Shown piece by piece: positions 8,978 to 16,476 of a stretch of 64,000 bases of DNA. The stretch is taken from the NCBI GenBank assembly GCA_934402375.1, contig CAKRUB010000008.1, forward strand, positions 34,093 through 98,092, written 5' to 3'. A model generated the notes under the pieces. That model did not search any database. It was given only the letters and a program-made list of their open reading frames with translations, and was not told the DNA's origin. The position numbers and the translations under genes are program-made. This DNA is from an uncultured Acetatifactor sp. (GTDB lineage: Bacteria; Bacillota; Clostridia; Lachnospirales; Lachnospiraceae). The first letter of the stretch is position 1. The number at the start of each line of letters is the position of its first letter.

Positions 8978-10027
8978 ATGAGCACTGCCCCCCTTCACCT
9001 TTATGTCAATATGCCCGGTCACACCCCATGCTTCGCCACGGTCACTGCCGCGCTGGACAGCATACAGACTGACGCAGAGCAGGAGAAAAAATACCCTGCC
9101 CCCGTCTCCAGTCTTCCCCCTGCCATTCTCCACATCGGCAGCGGCACTTACCGGGAAAAGCTCGTCATCACGCGCCCGAACCTGACCCTGCGCGGTGAAG
9201 GAGACACCCCGTCGGACGTCACGCTCGCCTGGAGCGATGCTGCCTTCGACGAGATGCCGGAGGGTGACAGACGCGGAACCTTCCGCACCGCCACACTCAG
9301 AATCGACACCCATGATTTCACTGCCGAAAACCTGACGATCCAAAATGACGCCGGTTACGGTCACACAGTCGGTCAGGCACTGGCACTCTACGCCGACGGC
9401 GACCGCATCTATCTCGAAAACTGCCGCCTGATCGGCAGTCAGGACACGCTCTTTGCCGCCCCTCTTCCTCTGAAGGAAGCAAAACCGGGCGGCTTCAAAG
9501 GTCCCGGCGAAAACAGACCGCGCATTCCCGGTCGCCATTGCTACCGGAACTGCCTGATACAGGGCGACGTCGATTTCATCTTCGGCGGCGCGACCGCATG
9601 GTTTGAAAACTGTACTCTCTTTTCTAAGCAGCCCGGCGACAGGAAGCCGCCGGAAAGCCCTAACGACACTGTGATCTACGGCTATATCACCGCCGCCTCC
9701 ACACCGGAGAACCAGCCCTTTGGCTTTTGTTTTCTGAACTGTAAGCTCACCGGGGACTGCCCCGCCGGCACGGTCATGCTCGGTCGTCCATGGCGTGAAT
9801 GGGCAAAGACCGTCTACCTGAACTGCAAGCTCGGCGCGCACATCCATCCCGCTGGCTGGGCAGACTGGGAAAAGCCGCATGAACATTTTTACTATGCGGA
9901 ATATCTCTCCTACGGTTCCGGTGCCGCTCTAAAGAACCGCGCTTCCTTCTCAAGACAGCTCACCGATGACGAAGCTGCTGAATATACCATGGAAAATGTG
10001 CTGAACGGCTGGAAGCCGGGAACATAG
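8978..10027 (+). CDS. Pectin methylesterase (CE8), apparently cytoplasmic
   Basis: 349 residues forming the right-handed beta-helix pectinesterase family, which removes methyl groups from polygalacturonate. The signatures are GTYREKL, ENCRLIGSQDTLFA, the catalytic GDVDFIFGGATAWFENC (two Asp residues) and LGRPWREWAKTVYLNC (Arg/Trp). The protein begins MSTAPLHLYVNMPGHTP with no signal peptide, so it should act on imported oligomers rather than on polymer outside the cell. AAGGAG lies 11 nt before the ATG. It fits with the GH28 and uxa genes at 16.5-24.7 kb. The coding end overlaps a stem-loop (10011-10038). Confidence 0.92.
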   Translation: MSTAPLHLYVNMPGHTPCFATVTAALDSIQTDAEQEKKYPAPVSSLPPAILHIGSGTYREKLVITRPNLTLRGEGDTPSDVTLAWSDAAFDEMPEGDRRGTFRTATLRIDTHDFTAENLTIQNDAGYGHTVGQALALYADGDRIYLENCRLIGSQDTLFAAPLPLKEAKPGGFKGPGENRPRIPGRHCYRNCLIQGDVDFIFGGATAWFENCTLFSKQPGDRKPPESPNDTVIYGYITAASTPENQPFGFCFLNCKLTGDCPAGTVMLGRPWREWAKTVYLNCKLGAHIHPAGWADWEKPHEHFYYAEYLSYGSGAALKNRASFSRQLTDDEAAEYTMENVLNGWKPGT

Positions 10028-10038
10028 TCCCGGCTTCC
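10011..10038 (+). terminator. Stem-loop overlapping the pectinesterase stop codon
   Basis: GGAAGCCGGG (10011-10020) pairs with CCCGGCTTCC (10029-10038), enclosing the stop codon. The following bases are only moderately T-rich. It lies between convergent genes and could act as a terminator in either direction. Confidence 0.55.
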
Positions 10039-10069
10039 ATAAATCCTATTTATCTATTCCTTCTGAATT

Positions 10070-10699
10070 TTATTCCTCTTCCTCGGTCTGTGCCGCCTCT
10101 GAACCGGCTCCGATCCTGTTTCCCACATCGGCCTTCATATCGTCCATCTCCTGCTTCATGGACTGGATCTTTGTATCTCTGGCAATCGCCCGCATAATCA
10201 GATTGAGATCTTCTGGTGAGAACATTCCGGCTGCCCTTGCGAGATCACTGATATTATCCCTGTTCACCCGCAGATATCCTCCGCCCGACAAAGCAATATT
10301 AATCACCTTGTCCTTCTCCTCCATATTGCCGAGACAGATACTGTTCGTCCGCTCGTCACATACAAAGCAGACGCCGTTGTAATTGATGACGCCGTCCTGT
10401 GCCAGATTGCCATAAGGCACCTTAGGCACTTCGCGGATGCACGCCGACGGACTCTCCTTACCCGCTGTCACAGCATCATATATTCTTACCGCCTGCGGTC
10501 GCTCTGCCTTCTTCTGCGTGACCTCCTCCGTCTCCTCTGCCGCCAACAGCTGTAATCTGCTGTCTGCCGTCTGCTCCTCATCGCCTGCCTGCCGGATAGC
10601 GTCCAGATAACTCATCCCTGAGAGACGCCCTCCCTTTACTCTGGAGGTCTCATAACCTCCCGCGGAATCCGTTCCTGTGCCGTAAACTCCTAATCGCAA
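10070..10699 (-). CDS. Conserved hypothetical protein, resembles DUF6033
   Basis: 209 residues with no signal peptide or membrane segment. The C-terminal half contains GVCFVCDERTNSICLGNM and GGYLRVNRDNISDLARA followed by a charged helix (about 175-200), which resembles the DUF6033 proteins of Lachnospiraceae; their function is unknown. The start is TTG at 10699: AAAGGAG precedes it at correct spacing, while the longer open frame upstream runs into a repeated palindromic element and is unlikely to be coding. The gene converges on the pectinesterase gene and lies downstream of the element at 10735-10934. Confidence 0.65.
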   Translation of the reverse strand: MRLGVYGTGTDSAGGYETSRVKGGRLSGMSYLDAIRQAGDEEQTADSRLQLLAAEETEEVTQKKAERPQAVRIYDAVTAGKESPSACIREVPKVPYGNLAQDGVINYNGVCFVCDERTNSICLGNMEEKDKVINIALSGGGYLRVNRDNISDLARAAGMFSPEDLNLIMRAIARDTKIQSMKQEMDDMKADVGNRIGAGSEAAQTEEEE

Positions 10700-10734
10700 C
10701 TTTCCGCTCCTTTCATTCGTGCAGTTCCGTAAAT

Positions 10735-10934
10735 AATTGCAAAACTCATACATTCCGGTAACAGTTGCGCAAGATGTACATGGCCACAAGCAGCGCACTC
10801 TGGAGCCGCCGGCGCTTAGTCTCCGTACTGTGGAGACTTATGCGTCCGTTGCGTGCGGAAGGTAGCGAAAGCGTGCCTGCGGTGGTCTGTGCATCTTGTA
10901 CAACGTGCCCTGTAAAAACATGAGTTTTGCAATT
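10735..10934. repeat. Palindromic structured element, copy 1 (core 10764-10904)
   Basis: The 141-nt core has end arms of about 17 bp (GTTGCGCAAGATGTACA against TGTGCATCTTGTACAAC). Inside are a perfect AGTCTCC/GGAGACT hairpin and a GGTAGC-GAAA-GC hairpin with a GNRA loop. Copies 2 (18851-18990) and 3 (32999-33138) share the core with paired substitutions in the stems. Only this copy is enclosed by a further perfect 15-bp inverted repeat, AATTGCAAAACTCAT (10735-10749) and its complement (10920-10934). It lies between two minus-strand genes. It could be a structured RNA, a MITE-like element or a processing site. Confidence 0.85.
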
Positions 10935-11001
10935 TCCCGATACCGTTTCAAAACTCTCTGCACTACTTTTTATTTCGGCTTGAACTGTCCTCCTCTTTAC
11001 C

Positions 11002-11883
11002 CTACCCGCAGCTCTCCCTGTACGCCATCTCCCAATACCGCTCGGGTATATCCGGCCAGTTGCACTCTCCGACCGCCTCCCGGCACAGCTCCATCGCCCT
11101 GAACAGCACATTTGAATGTCCATAATCCGGGAATGTATAACGTCCCCTTGCGGTCAGCAGCATTTCCGTCACCTTGCACCAGTACGGCGCCCTCTCCATC
11201 AGCCCCGAGACGGAAAGCTCCCTGATCACCCGCTCCCTGTCATAGTCGAGACTGATAAATTCCTCCCTCCATGCCTTTGTCTCCTCGTCGCCATGCAGGA
11301 TCAGAAACTGCGCCATACCCTGTCCTCCGATGGAAAGTCCGACAGAGCCGGGATTCAAAAGCAGCTTCCCCTTATACTCCTGCTTTCCCTGACGATGTGT
11401 ATGTCCGCACAGTATCAGTCCCACCTCCGTAGTTTCCAGAAGCCTTTCCACCCGCTCACTGCCCGGAGTAAGGGCCTCCGACACATGATCCGGTGAACCG
11501 TGGCAGAGCTGTAACGTCGGCATCGCCCCATACTGCAGCTTCATGGCAATCGGCATTTCCCCGAAAAAGTCCAGCTCCCTCCTCGTCAGCCGATGGTAGG
11601 CATAATAAAGTGCACCTGTCGTAGAGTCAAATTCCCGCCAACCACACTCGCCGCCTCTCGCATAGTTAAGCCAGTAATTTTCCTTATTTCCGCGAATAAA
11701 GGTACAGTCAAATTCCTCCCTGTACTCCTTCAGCAGCTCCATTGTCCTCTCCGGGTAAGCCATCTCCCCGATATAATCCCCCAGAAACAGGAATTTCCTT
11801 ATCCCTCTCTTCAGTGCAAACCGCATACAGGTCTCAAGCGCGACATAATTGCTGTGAATGTCTGCAAGTACAGCAATCTCCAT
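11002..11883 (-). CDS. Calcineurin-like metallophosphoesterase
   Basis: 293 residues of the binuclear-metal phosphoesterase fold. The metal-binding motifs appear in order: LADIHSN (DxH), FLGDYIG (GDxxG), RGNKENY (GNxE), CHGSPDH and ILCGHTHRQ (GHTH). It resembles the YfcE/MJ0936-type cytoplasmic phosphodiesterases, to which a range of phosphodiester substrates is attributed; the physiological substrate here is unknown. The ATG at 11883 is selected because GGAGGT, part of hairpin-RBS module copy b, precedes it. The longer frame upstream crosses that module and is rejected. The gene is divergent from the HerA-like ATPase gene. Confidence 0.88.
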   Translation of the reverse strand: MEIAVLADIHSNYVALETCMRFALKRGIRKFLFLGDYIGEMAYPERTMELLKEYREEFDCTFIRGNKENYWLNYARGGECGWREFDSTTGALYYAYHRLTRRELDFFGEMPIAMKLQYGAMPTLQLCHGSPDHVSEALTPGSERVERLLETTEVGLILCGHTHRQGKQEYKGKLLLNPGSVGLSIGGQGMAQFLILHGDEETKAWREEFISLDYDRERVIRELSVSGLMERAPYWCKVTEMLLTARGRYTFPDYGHSNVLFRAMELCREAVGECNWPDIPERYWEMAYRESCG

Positions 11884-11888
11884 ATCTA

Positions 11889-11932
11889 CCTCCATTTCTG
11901 CGCACGCTCTTTGCGCATGGCAAGTTTGTGTC
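11889..11932 (-). repeat. Hairpin-RBS leader module, copy b (phosphoesterase leader)
   Basis: On the minus strand this reads GACACAAACTTGCC, then ATGCGCA, a 7-nt loop, TGCGCAGAAATGGAGG, with the ATG start 5 nt later. It shares both the hairpin and the preceding GACACAAACT with the tex leader at 536-578. A short frame, MRKERAQKWR, fits inside it. Confidence 0.75.
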
Positions 11933-12035
11933 CGCCGCAGCGTCCGTTCGTTCCTGCAGACCATATTATAAGAAAAGTTTTAAGATTGCGCGCGCCGCTT
12001 TCTTAAGACATTCTTACGGAATCCGAAAAATAACC

Positions 12036-12064
12036 TTGTGCCACTTTCCGTAATCCACTATAAT
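12036..12064 (+). promoter_or_regulatory. Sigma-A type promoter for the HerA-like ATPase gene
   Basis: TTGTGC (12036-12041) and a perfect TATAAT (12059-12064) are separated by 17 nt, just before hairpin-RBS module copy c. Confidence 0.7.
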
Positions 12065-12080
12065 ATTCTTATCATCTTTA

Positions 12081-12117
12081 ACTCGCTATGCGCAAAGAAC
12101 GTGCGCAGAAATGGAGG
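12081..12117 (+). repeat. Hairpin-RBS leader module, copy c (HerA-like ATPase leader)
   Basis: ACTCGCTATGCGCA, a 7-nt loop and TGCGCAGAAATGGAGG are followed by the ATG at 12123. Transcription from 12059-12064 would start only about 10 nt before the hairpin, so the hairpin would sit near the 5' end of the mRNA. It faces away from copy b, which serves the divergent gene. Confidence 0.75.
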
Positions 12118-12122
12118 AAACT

Positions 12123-13697
12123 ATGTACTATAATGATAAAATCTGGATCGGAGAATCCGACGGTGAAAAAATCTGCATCCTGCCGAATATGGCAAACCGC
12201 CACGGTCTGATCGCCGGCGCTACCGGAACCGGTAAAACGATTACTTTAAAAGTTCTGGCAGAGTCCTTCAGCGATGCCGGCGTGCCGGTCTTCCTCGCGG
12301 ACGTCAAGGGCGACCTCGCGGGTATGTGCCGCCCCGGAAGAGACAGCGAGGATATGCAGAAGCGCATCGCCTCATTCGGTCTCGCCCAGTGCGGTTTTTC
12401 CTACCAGTCCTACCCCAGTGTCTTCTGGGATGTCTACGGCAGAATGGGAATCCCGCTGCGCACAACCATTTCCGAGATGGGGCCTCTGCTCCTCGGCAGA
12501 CTGATGAACCTGACCCCGGCTCAGACCGATGTGCTCAACGTCACCTTTAAAATTGCGGACGACAACAATCTGCTGCTGATCGATACAAAGGATCTGAAAT
12601 CCATGCTCCAGTACATCGGTGAAAACGCTGCCGATTTCAGCAATGACTATGGACATATCGCCAAGGCAAGCGCGACAACCATCATCCGCCATGTTGTTGC
12701 TCTGGAAGCGCAGGGCGCGCAGGAATTCTTCACAGAGCCTGCCCTGAACATTGCGGACTGGTTCACCACCGGCGCAGGTGGCAAGGGAGCCATCAATATT
12801 CTGGACTGCCGCGAGCTGGTGAATGATCCGACCATGTACTCGCTCTTCCTGCTTTGGATGCTGGCAGAGCTTTTCGAGACGCTGCCGGAGGTCGGCGATC
12901 CCGCAAAGCCCCGCATGGTATTCTTCTTCGATGAAGCACATCTGCTCTTCAACAATGTCTCCAAAGCATTGCAGGAAAAGATTGAGCAGATCGTCAAGCT
13001 GATCCGCTCCCGCGGTGTCGGCATTTATTTCATCACGCAGGCGCCCAAGGACATTCCCGACGGCGTCCTCAGCCAGCTCGGCAATAAGATCCAGCATGCG
13101 CTGAGAGCCTACACGCCCGCCGATGAGAAGGCGATCAAGGCTGCTGCCGCATCCTTCCGCACCAATCCGGCATTCGATACCAAGACCGTGCTGTCCGAGC
13201 TTGGAACCGGCGAGGCATTGGTCTCCGTACTGGACGAAGCCGGAATCCCCACCGTGGTAAAACGCTGTAAGATCCTGCCCCCGCAGAGCCTCATGGGGCC
13301 GATCTCCGACGAGGAGAAAAAGCAGGAGGTGCTGATGAGCAATCTTTACCTGAAATATAAGGATGCCCACGATCCCGACAGCGCTTATGAATTCCTGCAA
13401 AGAAAGCATCTGGAGGATGAAGCCGCACTGGAACAGCAGAAGAAAGCCGCGGCGGACGAGAAGGCGGCTGCAAAAGAAAAAGCGGCTGCCGAAAAAGCCG
13501 CTTTGCGTGAAAAGGCAAAAAAAGACCGGGCAATCAAGTCCGGTATGAAGAGTGTTGCAAACAGTGCCGCGGGAACCATCGGACGCGAGGTCGGAAACAC
13601 CATCGGAAAATCCCTCGGAGGCTCCTTCGGCAAGAAGCTCGGCGGAAACGTAGGCGCCCAGCTCGGCAGAAGCATCCTCGGCACATTGTTCAAATAG
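12123..13697 (+). CDS. HerA/DUF853-type ATPase
   Basis: 524 residues of the HerA-FtsK ATPase superfamily, DUF853 branch. Walker A is AGATGTGKT near residue 37 and Walker B is MVFFFDEAHLLF near 262. DVKGDLAGM and SQLGNKIQHALRAYTPADEK are typical of this branch. After about residue 425 comes an Ala/Lys/Glu coiled coil, then a glycine-rich tail (GREVGNTIGKSLGGSFGKKL) that could contact membranes or assemble. The family is often called a bipolar DNA helicase, but its role is poorly defined. GGAGG from module copy c precedes the ATG at 12123. The 3' end overlaps the YolD gene by 8 nt, tail to tail. Confidence 0.88.
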   Translation: MYYNDKIWIGESDGEKICILPNMANRHGLIAGATGTGKTITLKVLAESFSDAGVPVFLADVKGDLAGMCRPGRDSEDMQKRIASFGLAQCGFSYQSYPSVFWDVYGRMGIPLRTTISEMGPLLLGRLMNLTPAQTDVLNVTFKIADDNNLLLIDTKDLKSMLQYIGENAADFSNDYGHIAKASATTIIRHVVALEAQGAQEFFTEPALNIADWFTTGAGGKGAINILDCRELVNDPTMYSLFLLWMLAELFETLPEVGDPAKPRMVFFFDEAHLLFNNVSKALQEKIEQIVKLIRSRGVGIYFITQAPKDIPDGVLSQLGNKIQHALRAYTPADEKAIKAAAASFRTNPAFDTKTVLSELGTGEALVSVLDEAGIPTVVKRCKILPPQSLMGPISDEEKKQEVLMSNLYLKYKDAHDPDSAYEFLQRKHLEDEAALEQQKKAAADEKAAAKEKAAAEKAALREKAKKDRAIKSGMKSVANSAAGTIGREVGNTIGKSLGGSFGKKLGGNVGAQLGRSILGTLFK

Positions 13698-14103
13698 TAC
13701 ACTGTAAAATATCCTCAGCCCTGACCATAGTTCCATCCGTAAAGAAGATCGCATGAGTGTACTCATCGATCTTCTTTACTTTGCCGGTGATCGTCACATA
13801 AGCGCCGCCATCCTTCCGCGCGTCCTTCTGAAAATAAGTTACGGTAATTTCAGGATGTGCTTCGCCACACTCCCTGATCTGCCGCAGCTTTTCATCCAGC
13901 TCCTCCCTGGCGTTCTCGTCCAGTTCAATGCGCTCCTCCGTCAGCCGGGCGCTCTCATCGATCGCGTCCTCATACCCCGTCAGCGCAGCAAAAGGCGAAA
14001 ACTGTGCCGCACGGTCTGCCAGAGACATCTGCGGATGGCTGGCGGAGACATGGTGCGGCAGCGCGATAATGTCCTCATATTCAAATATTCCGGCTTCCTT
14101 CAC
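13690..14103 (-). CDS. YolD-like protein
   Basis: 137 residues of the YolD-like family, recognised by SLADRAAQFSPFAALTGYED followed by a charged helix and a C-terminal beta-rich region. YolD-like genes commonly lie beside Y-family polymerase genes in Firmicutes and may regulate or assist translesion synthesis; the mechanism is not established. The start codon overlaps the stop of the polymerase gene (14100-14103), implying translational coupling and a shared operon. The protein is predicted to be soluble and cytoplasmic. Confidence 0.85.
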   Translation of the reverse strand: MKEAGIFEYEDIIALPHHVSASHPQMSLADRAAQFSPFAALTGYEDAIDESARLTEERIELDENAREELDEKLRQIRECGEAHPEITVTYFQKDARKDGGAYVTITGKVKKIDEYTHAIFFTDGTMVRAEDILQCTI

Positions 14104-15632
14104 GCCTTATGCCCTCCGATCTGATTGTTGCGCTCGATTGTCGTCGCGCCCTCCTGCAGATTCGTGCCCTTCAGAATAGCATTCTTCCCGTACTTCTTCT
14201 TCACTTCCAGCATCGCCTCCTGAAGTCTTCGCTCCTTTTGCAGACGCTTTTCTTCCTCTTCCCTCTCCCGATCTCGGACGCTGTAATCAGTGAAAAGCTC
14301 CAGTTGTTCAAAGCTCTCTGCCTTCTTCGCGTCCGCCTCATCCGTCAGGTGGTTCGCCGTGACCGTGACCCTGCGTACAAGCAGTCGCGGATCGACATGC
14401 TTCTCATACAACTCCATCATGGCATCGACAATGATCTGCGTCGAACTCGTCGGCATGGGCAGATTCGCCGTTCCCGCCGCATGCTTCGGCACGCTTCTGC
14501 CGTAGCGGTCAACGCTCACCTCTCCCTTATATGCCCTTCTGATCTCAGGCTTTTTCAGACTGTCCACGTCATAGCCGATCAGCAGGCATATCTGATCCGT
14601 CACAAGCTTCTTCTCCACGAGATCAAGCACAAGCAGATCTGTCATCTCCCGCACGATAATCTTCGCCTTTCCGAACTCATACGGACATTGCAAAACCTGC
14701 CCGGAGCTCATGGAGCTGCTCTCCGGCTTATATGCCTTGATAAGCTCTATCGTCGTCGGCTCCCAGCCCCACGCATGATCGATCAGAAGCTCTGCATTGA
14801 TCCCGAACATCCGGTACAGAAGCTCCTCGTTGTAATAATCCCGGTCGCCGCCAAGGGAACACCTGGCAACATCCCCCATAGTAAACAGTCCGACCTCCTC
14901 CAGCCGCTTCTGATACCCATGCCCGACCCGCCAGAAATCCGTCAGCGGTCTGTGCGTCCAAAGCACCCGTCGATAGCTCATCTCGTCCAGCTCCGCAATA
15001 CAGCAGCCGTTCCCGTCCGGCTCCACATGCTTAGCCATGATGTCCATCGCAACCTTTGCAAGATAAAGATTCGTGCCGATTCCGGCGGTTGCCGTGATGC
15101 CGGTCTCCGCAAGAACCTCCCCTGCCAGCTTCGCCGCAAGCTGCCTCGCCGTCATTCCATAGGTGTCAAGATACTGCGTCACATCCATAAACACCTCATC
15201 AATGGAATAGACATGAATGTCCTCCGGCGCAATATACCTGAGATAAATCTTGTAAATCTGCGTGCTCACCTGCATATAAAATGCCATCCTCGGCGGGGCG
15301 GTGATATAATCCACCTCCAGCTCCGGGTGACAGGCAAGCTCCGGCGCCTGATTCGACAAGCCCGTAAATCTCCCGCCCGGCGCGTGGAGTCTCCTGCCCG
15401 CATTCACCTCACGGACCTTCTGCACCACCTCAAACAGCCTCGCCCTGCCGGGAATCCCATATGCCTTCAGCGACGGCGAAACCGCCAGGCAGATCGTCTT
15501 CTCCGTGCGCGAGCGGTCAGCCACGACCAGATTCGTTGTCAGTGGGTCTAATTCCCTCGCCCTGCACTCCACGGAGGCATAGAAGGATTTCAGATCGATG
15601 GCAATATAAGTACGCTGCTTAAATTTCTGCAT
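14100..15632 (-). CDS. Y-family DNA polymerase (UvrX/DinB type)
   Basis: 510 residues. The catalytic carboxylates are visible in IAIDLKSFYASVECR and YSIDEVFMDVTQYL, with the palm motif TATAGIGTNLYLAKVAMDI and the helix-hairpin-helix and little-finger regions after about residue 200. Y-family enzymes copy damaged DNA with low fidelity. The C-terminal charged tail (about 460-490) is extended relative to DinB, as in UvrX-type proteins. The ATG at 15632 lies inside the end of the upstream isomerase gene (14-nt overlap), and the gene is coupled to the YolD gene. No clear LexA box (GAAC-N4-GTTC) was found upstream, so SOS control is not evident. Confidence 0.9.
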   Translation of the reverse strand: MQKFKQRTYIAIDLKSFYASVECRARELDPLTTNLVVADRSRTEKTICLAVSPSLKAYGIPGRARLFEVVQKVREVNAGRRLHAPGGRFTGLSNQAPELACHPELEVDYITAPPRMAFYMQVSTQIYKIYLRYIAPEDIHVYSIDEVFMDVTQYLDTYGMTARQLAAKLAGEVLAETGITATAGIGTNLYLAKVAMDIMAKHVEPDGNGCCIAELDEMSYRRVLWTHRPLTDFWRVGHGYQKRLEEVGLFTMGDVARCSLGGDRDYYNEELLYRMFGINAELLIDHAWGWEPTTIELIKAYKPESSSMSSGQVLQCPYEFGKAKIIVREMTDLLVLDLVEKKLVTDQICLLIGYDVDSLKKPEIRRAYKGEVSVDRYGRSVPKHAAGTANLPMPTSSTQIIVDAMMELYEKHVDPRLLVRRVTVTANHLTDEADAKKAESFEQLELFTDYSVRDREREEEEKRLQKERRLQEAMLEVKKKYGKNAILKGTNLQEGATTIERNNQIGGHKA

Positions 15633-16455
15633 ATCTCTGTAAAATGAAGTTCTTCGCCGCCTGATTGTTCTCCGGCTTTGTGTCCTCCAGCGTCGCATGG
15701 ATAAACGGCTTTCTCGCCTTCATGAACTTTAAGATCTCCGTGTAATCCATCTCTCCCATGCCGCAGCCCGCCGCGATCATTTTTCCGTTTTCCACTCTGA
15801 AGTCCTTCAGGTGTACCATGGCAATGTCCTCTCCCAGAAGCTCGATCGCCTCGCGGAACACCGCCTCCCTGTCACGGTAATTCGCAACATCCAGAAGGTT
15901 CACCGGATCGAAGATGATCTGAAGATTCGGCGAAGCAATCTCGTCGAGCACGCGCCGCGCCCGGACGGGATTACACACAATATGTCTGAAAACAGGCTCG
16001 ATTGCAAAGACAACACCCATCTTCTCAGCATAGGCAACGATGGGCTTTAACCGCTCGATAAAGAGCTGCAGTGCCTCCTCCGTACCGCACTCCGGCGTGA
16101 AGGCATACGCTGTGTTCGGCGCTCCCGTCTCCGTCCCGACCACACCGCAGCCCAGCCACGACGCGAAGCGGATGTGCGCCATATAGCGGTGCACCGTTTT
16201 TTCCAGCTCCTTCTCATCCGGCGTTGCGAGATTCAGGTAGCAGCCCAGCACCGCAATATCCACATGATTCCGCGCAAACACATCCCGGATATACATGGCA
16301 AGTCCCGGAGTCAGCGTCTCGTCCGTCGTCGGAAACTCCGTGATGAACTTGGAGAGCGCAAGATGTCCACAGGCAAACCCCGCCTCATGCACCCTCGCAA
16401 CTCTCTCCTCAAAAGGAAGCTTCTCCATATCATGTAACCTGATCCCCAACTGCAT
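15619..16455 (-). CDS. Sugar phosphate isomerase/epimerase-like TIM barrel protein
   Basis: 278 residues of the AP-endonuclease-2/xylose-isomerase-like barrel. Metal-binding acids are apparent in VFAIEPVFRHIV, LQIIFDPVNLLD, MVHLKDFRVENGKM and PFIHATLEDTKPEN. Such proteins interconvert sugars or polyols; the substrate cannot be read from sequence. Its position 21 nt after the GH28 gene suggests a role in uronate or pectin-sugar use. The ATG at 16455 gives the usual short MQLGIRLHD opening and has GGAG close by; TTG/GTG codons a few residues earlier are also possible. Confidence 0.82.
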   Translation of the reverse strand: MQLGIRLHDMEKLPFEERVARVHEAGFACGHLALSKFITEFPTTDETLTPGLAMYIRDVFARNHVDIAVLGCYLNLATPDEKELEKTVHRYMAHIRFASWLGCGVVGTETGAPNTAYAFTPECGTEEALQLFIERLKPIVAYAEKMGVVFAIEPVFRHIVCNPVRARRVLDEIASPNLQIIFDPVNLLDVANYRDREAVFREAIELLGEDIAMVHLKDFRVENGKMIAAGCGMGEMDYTEILKFMKARKPFIHATLEDTKPENNQAAKNFILQRYAEI

Positions 16456-16476
16456 TGTCTCCACCAAACCTTTCCG

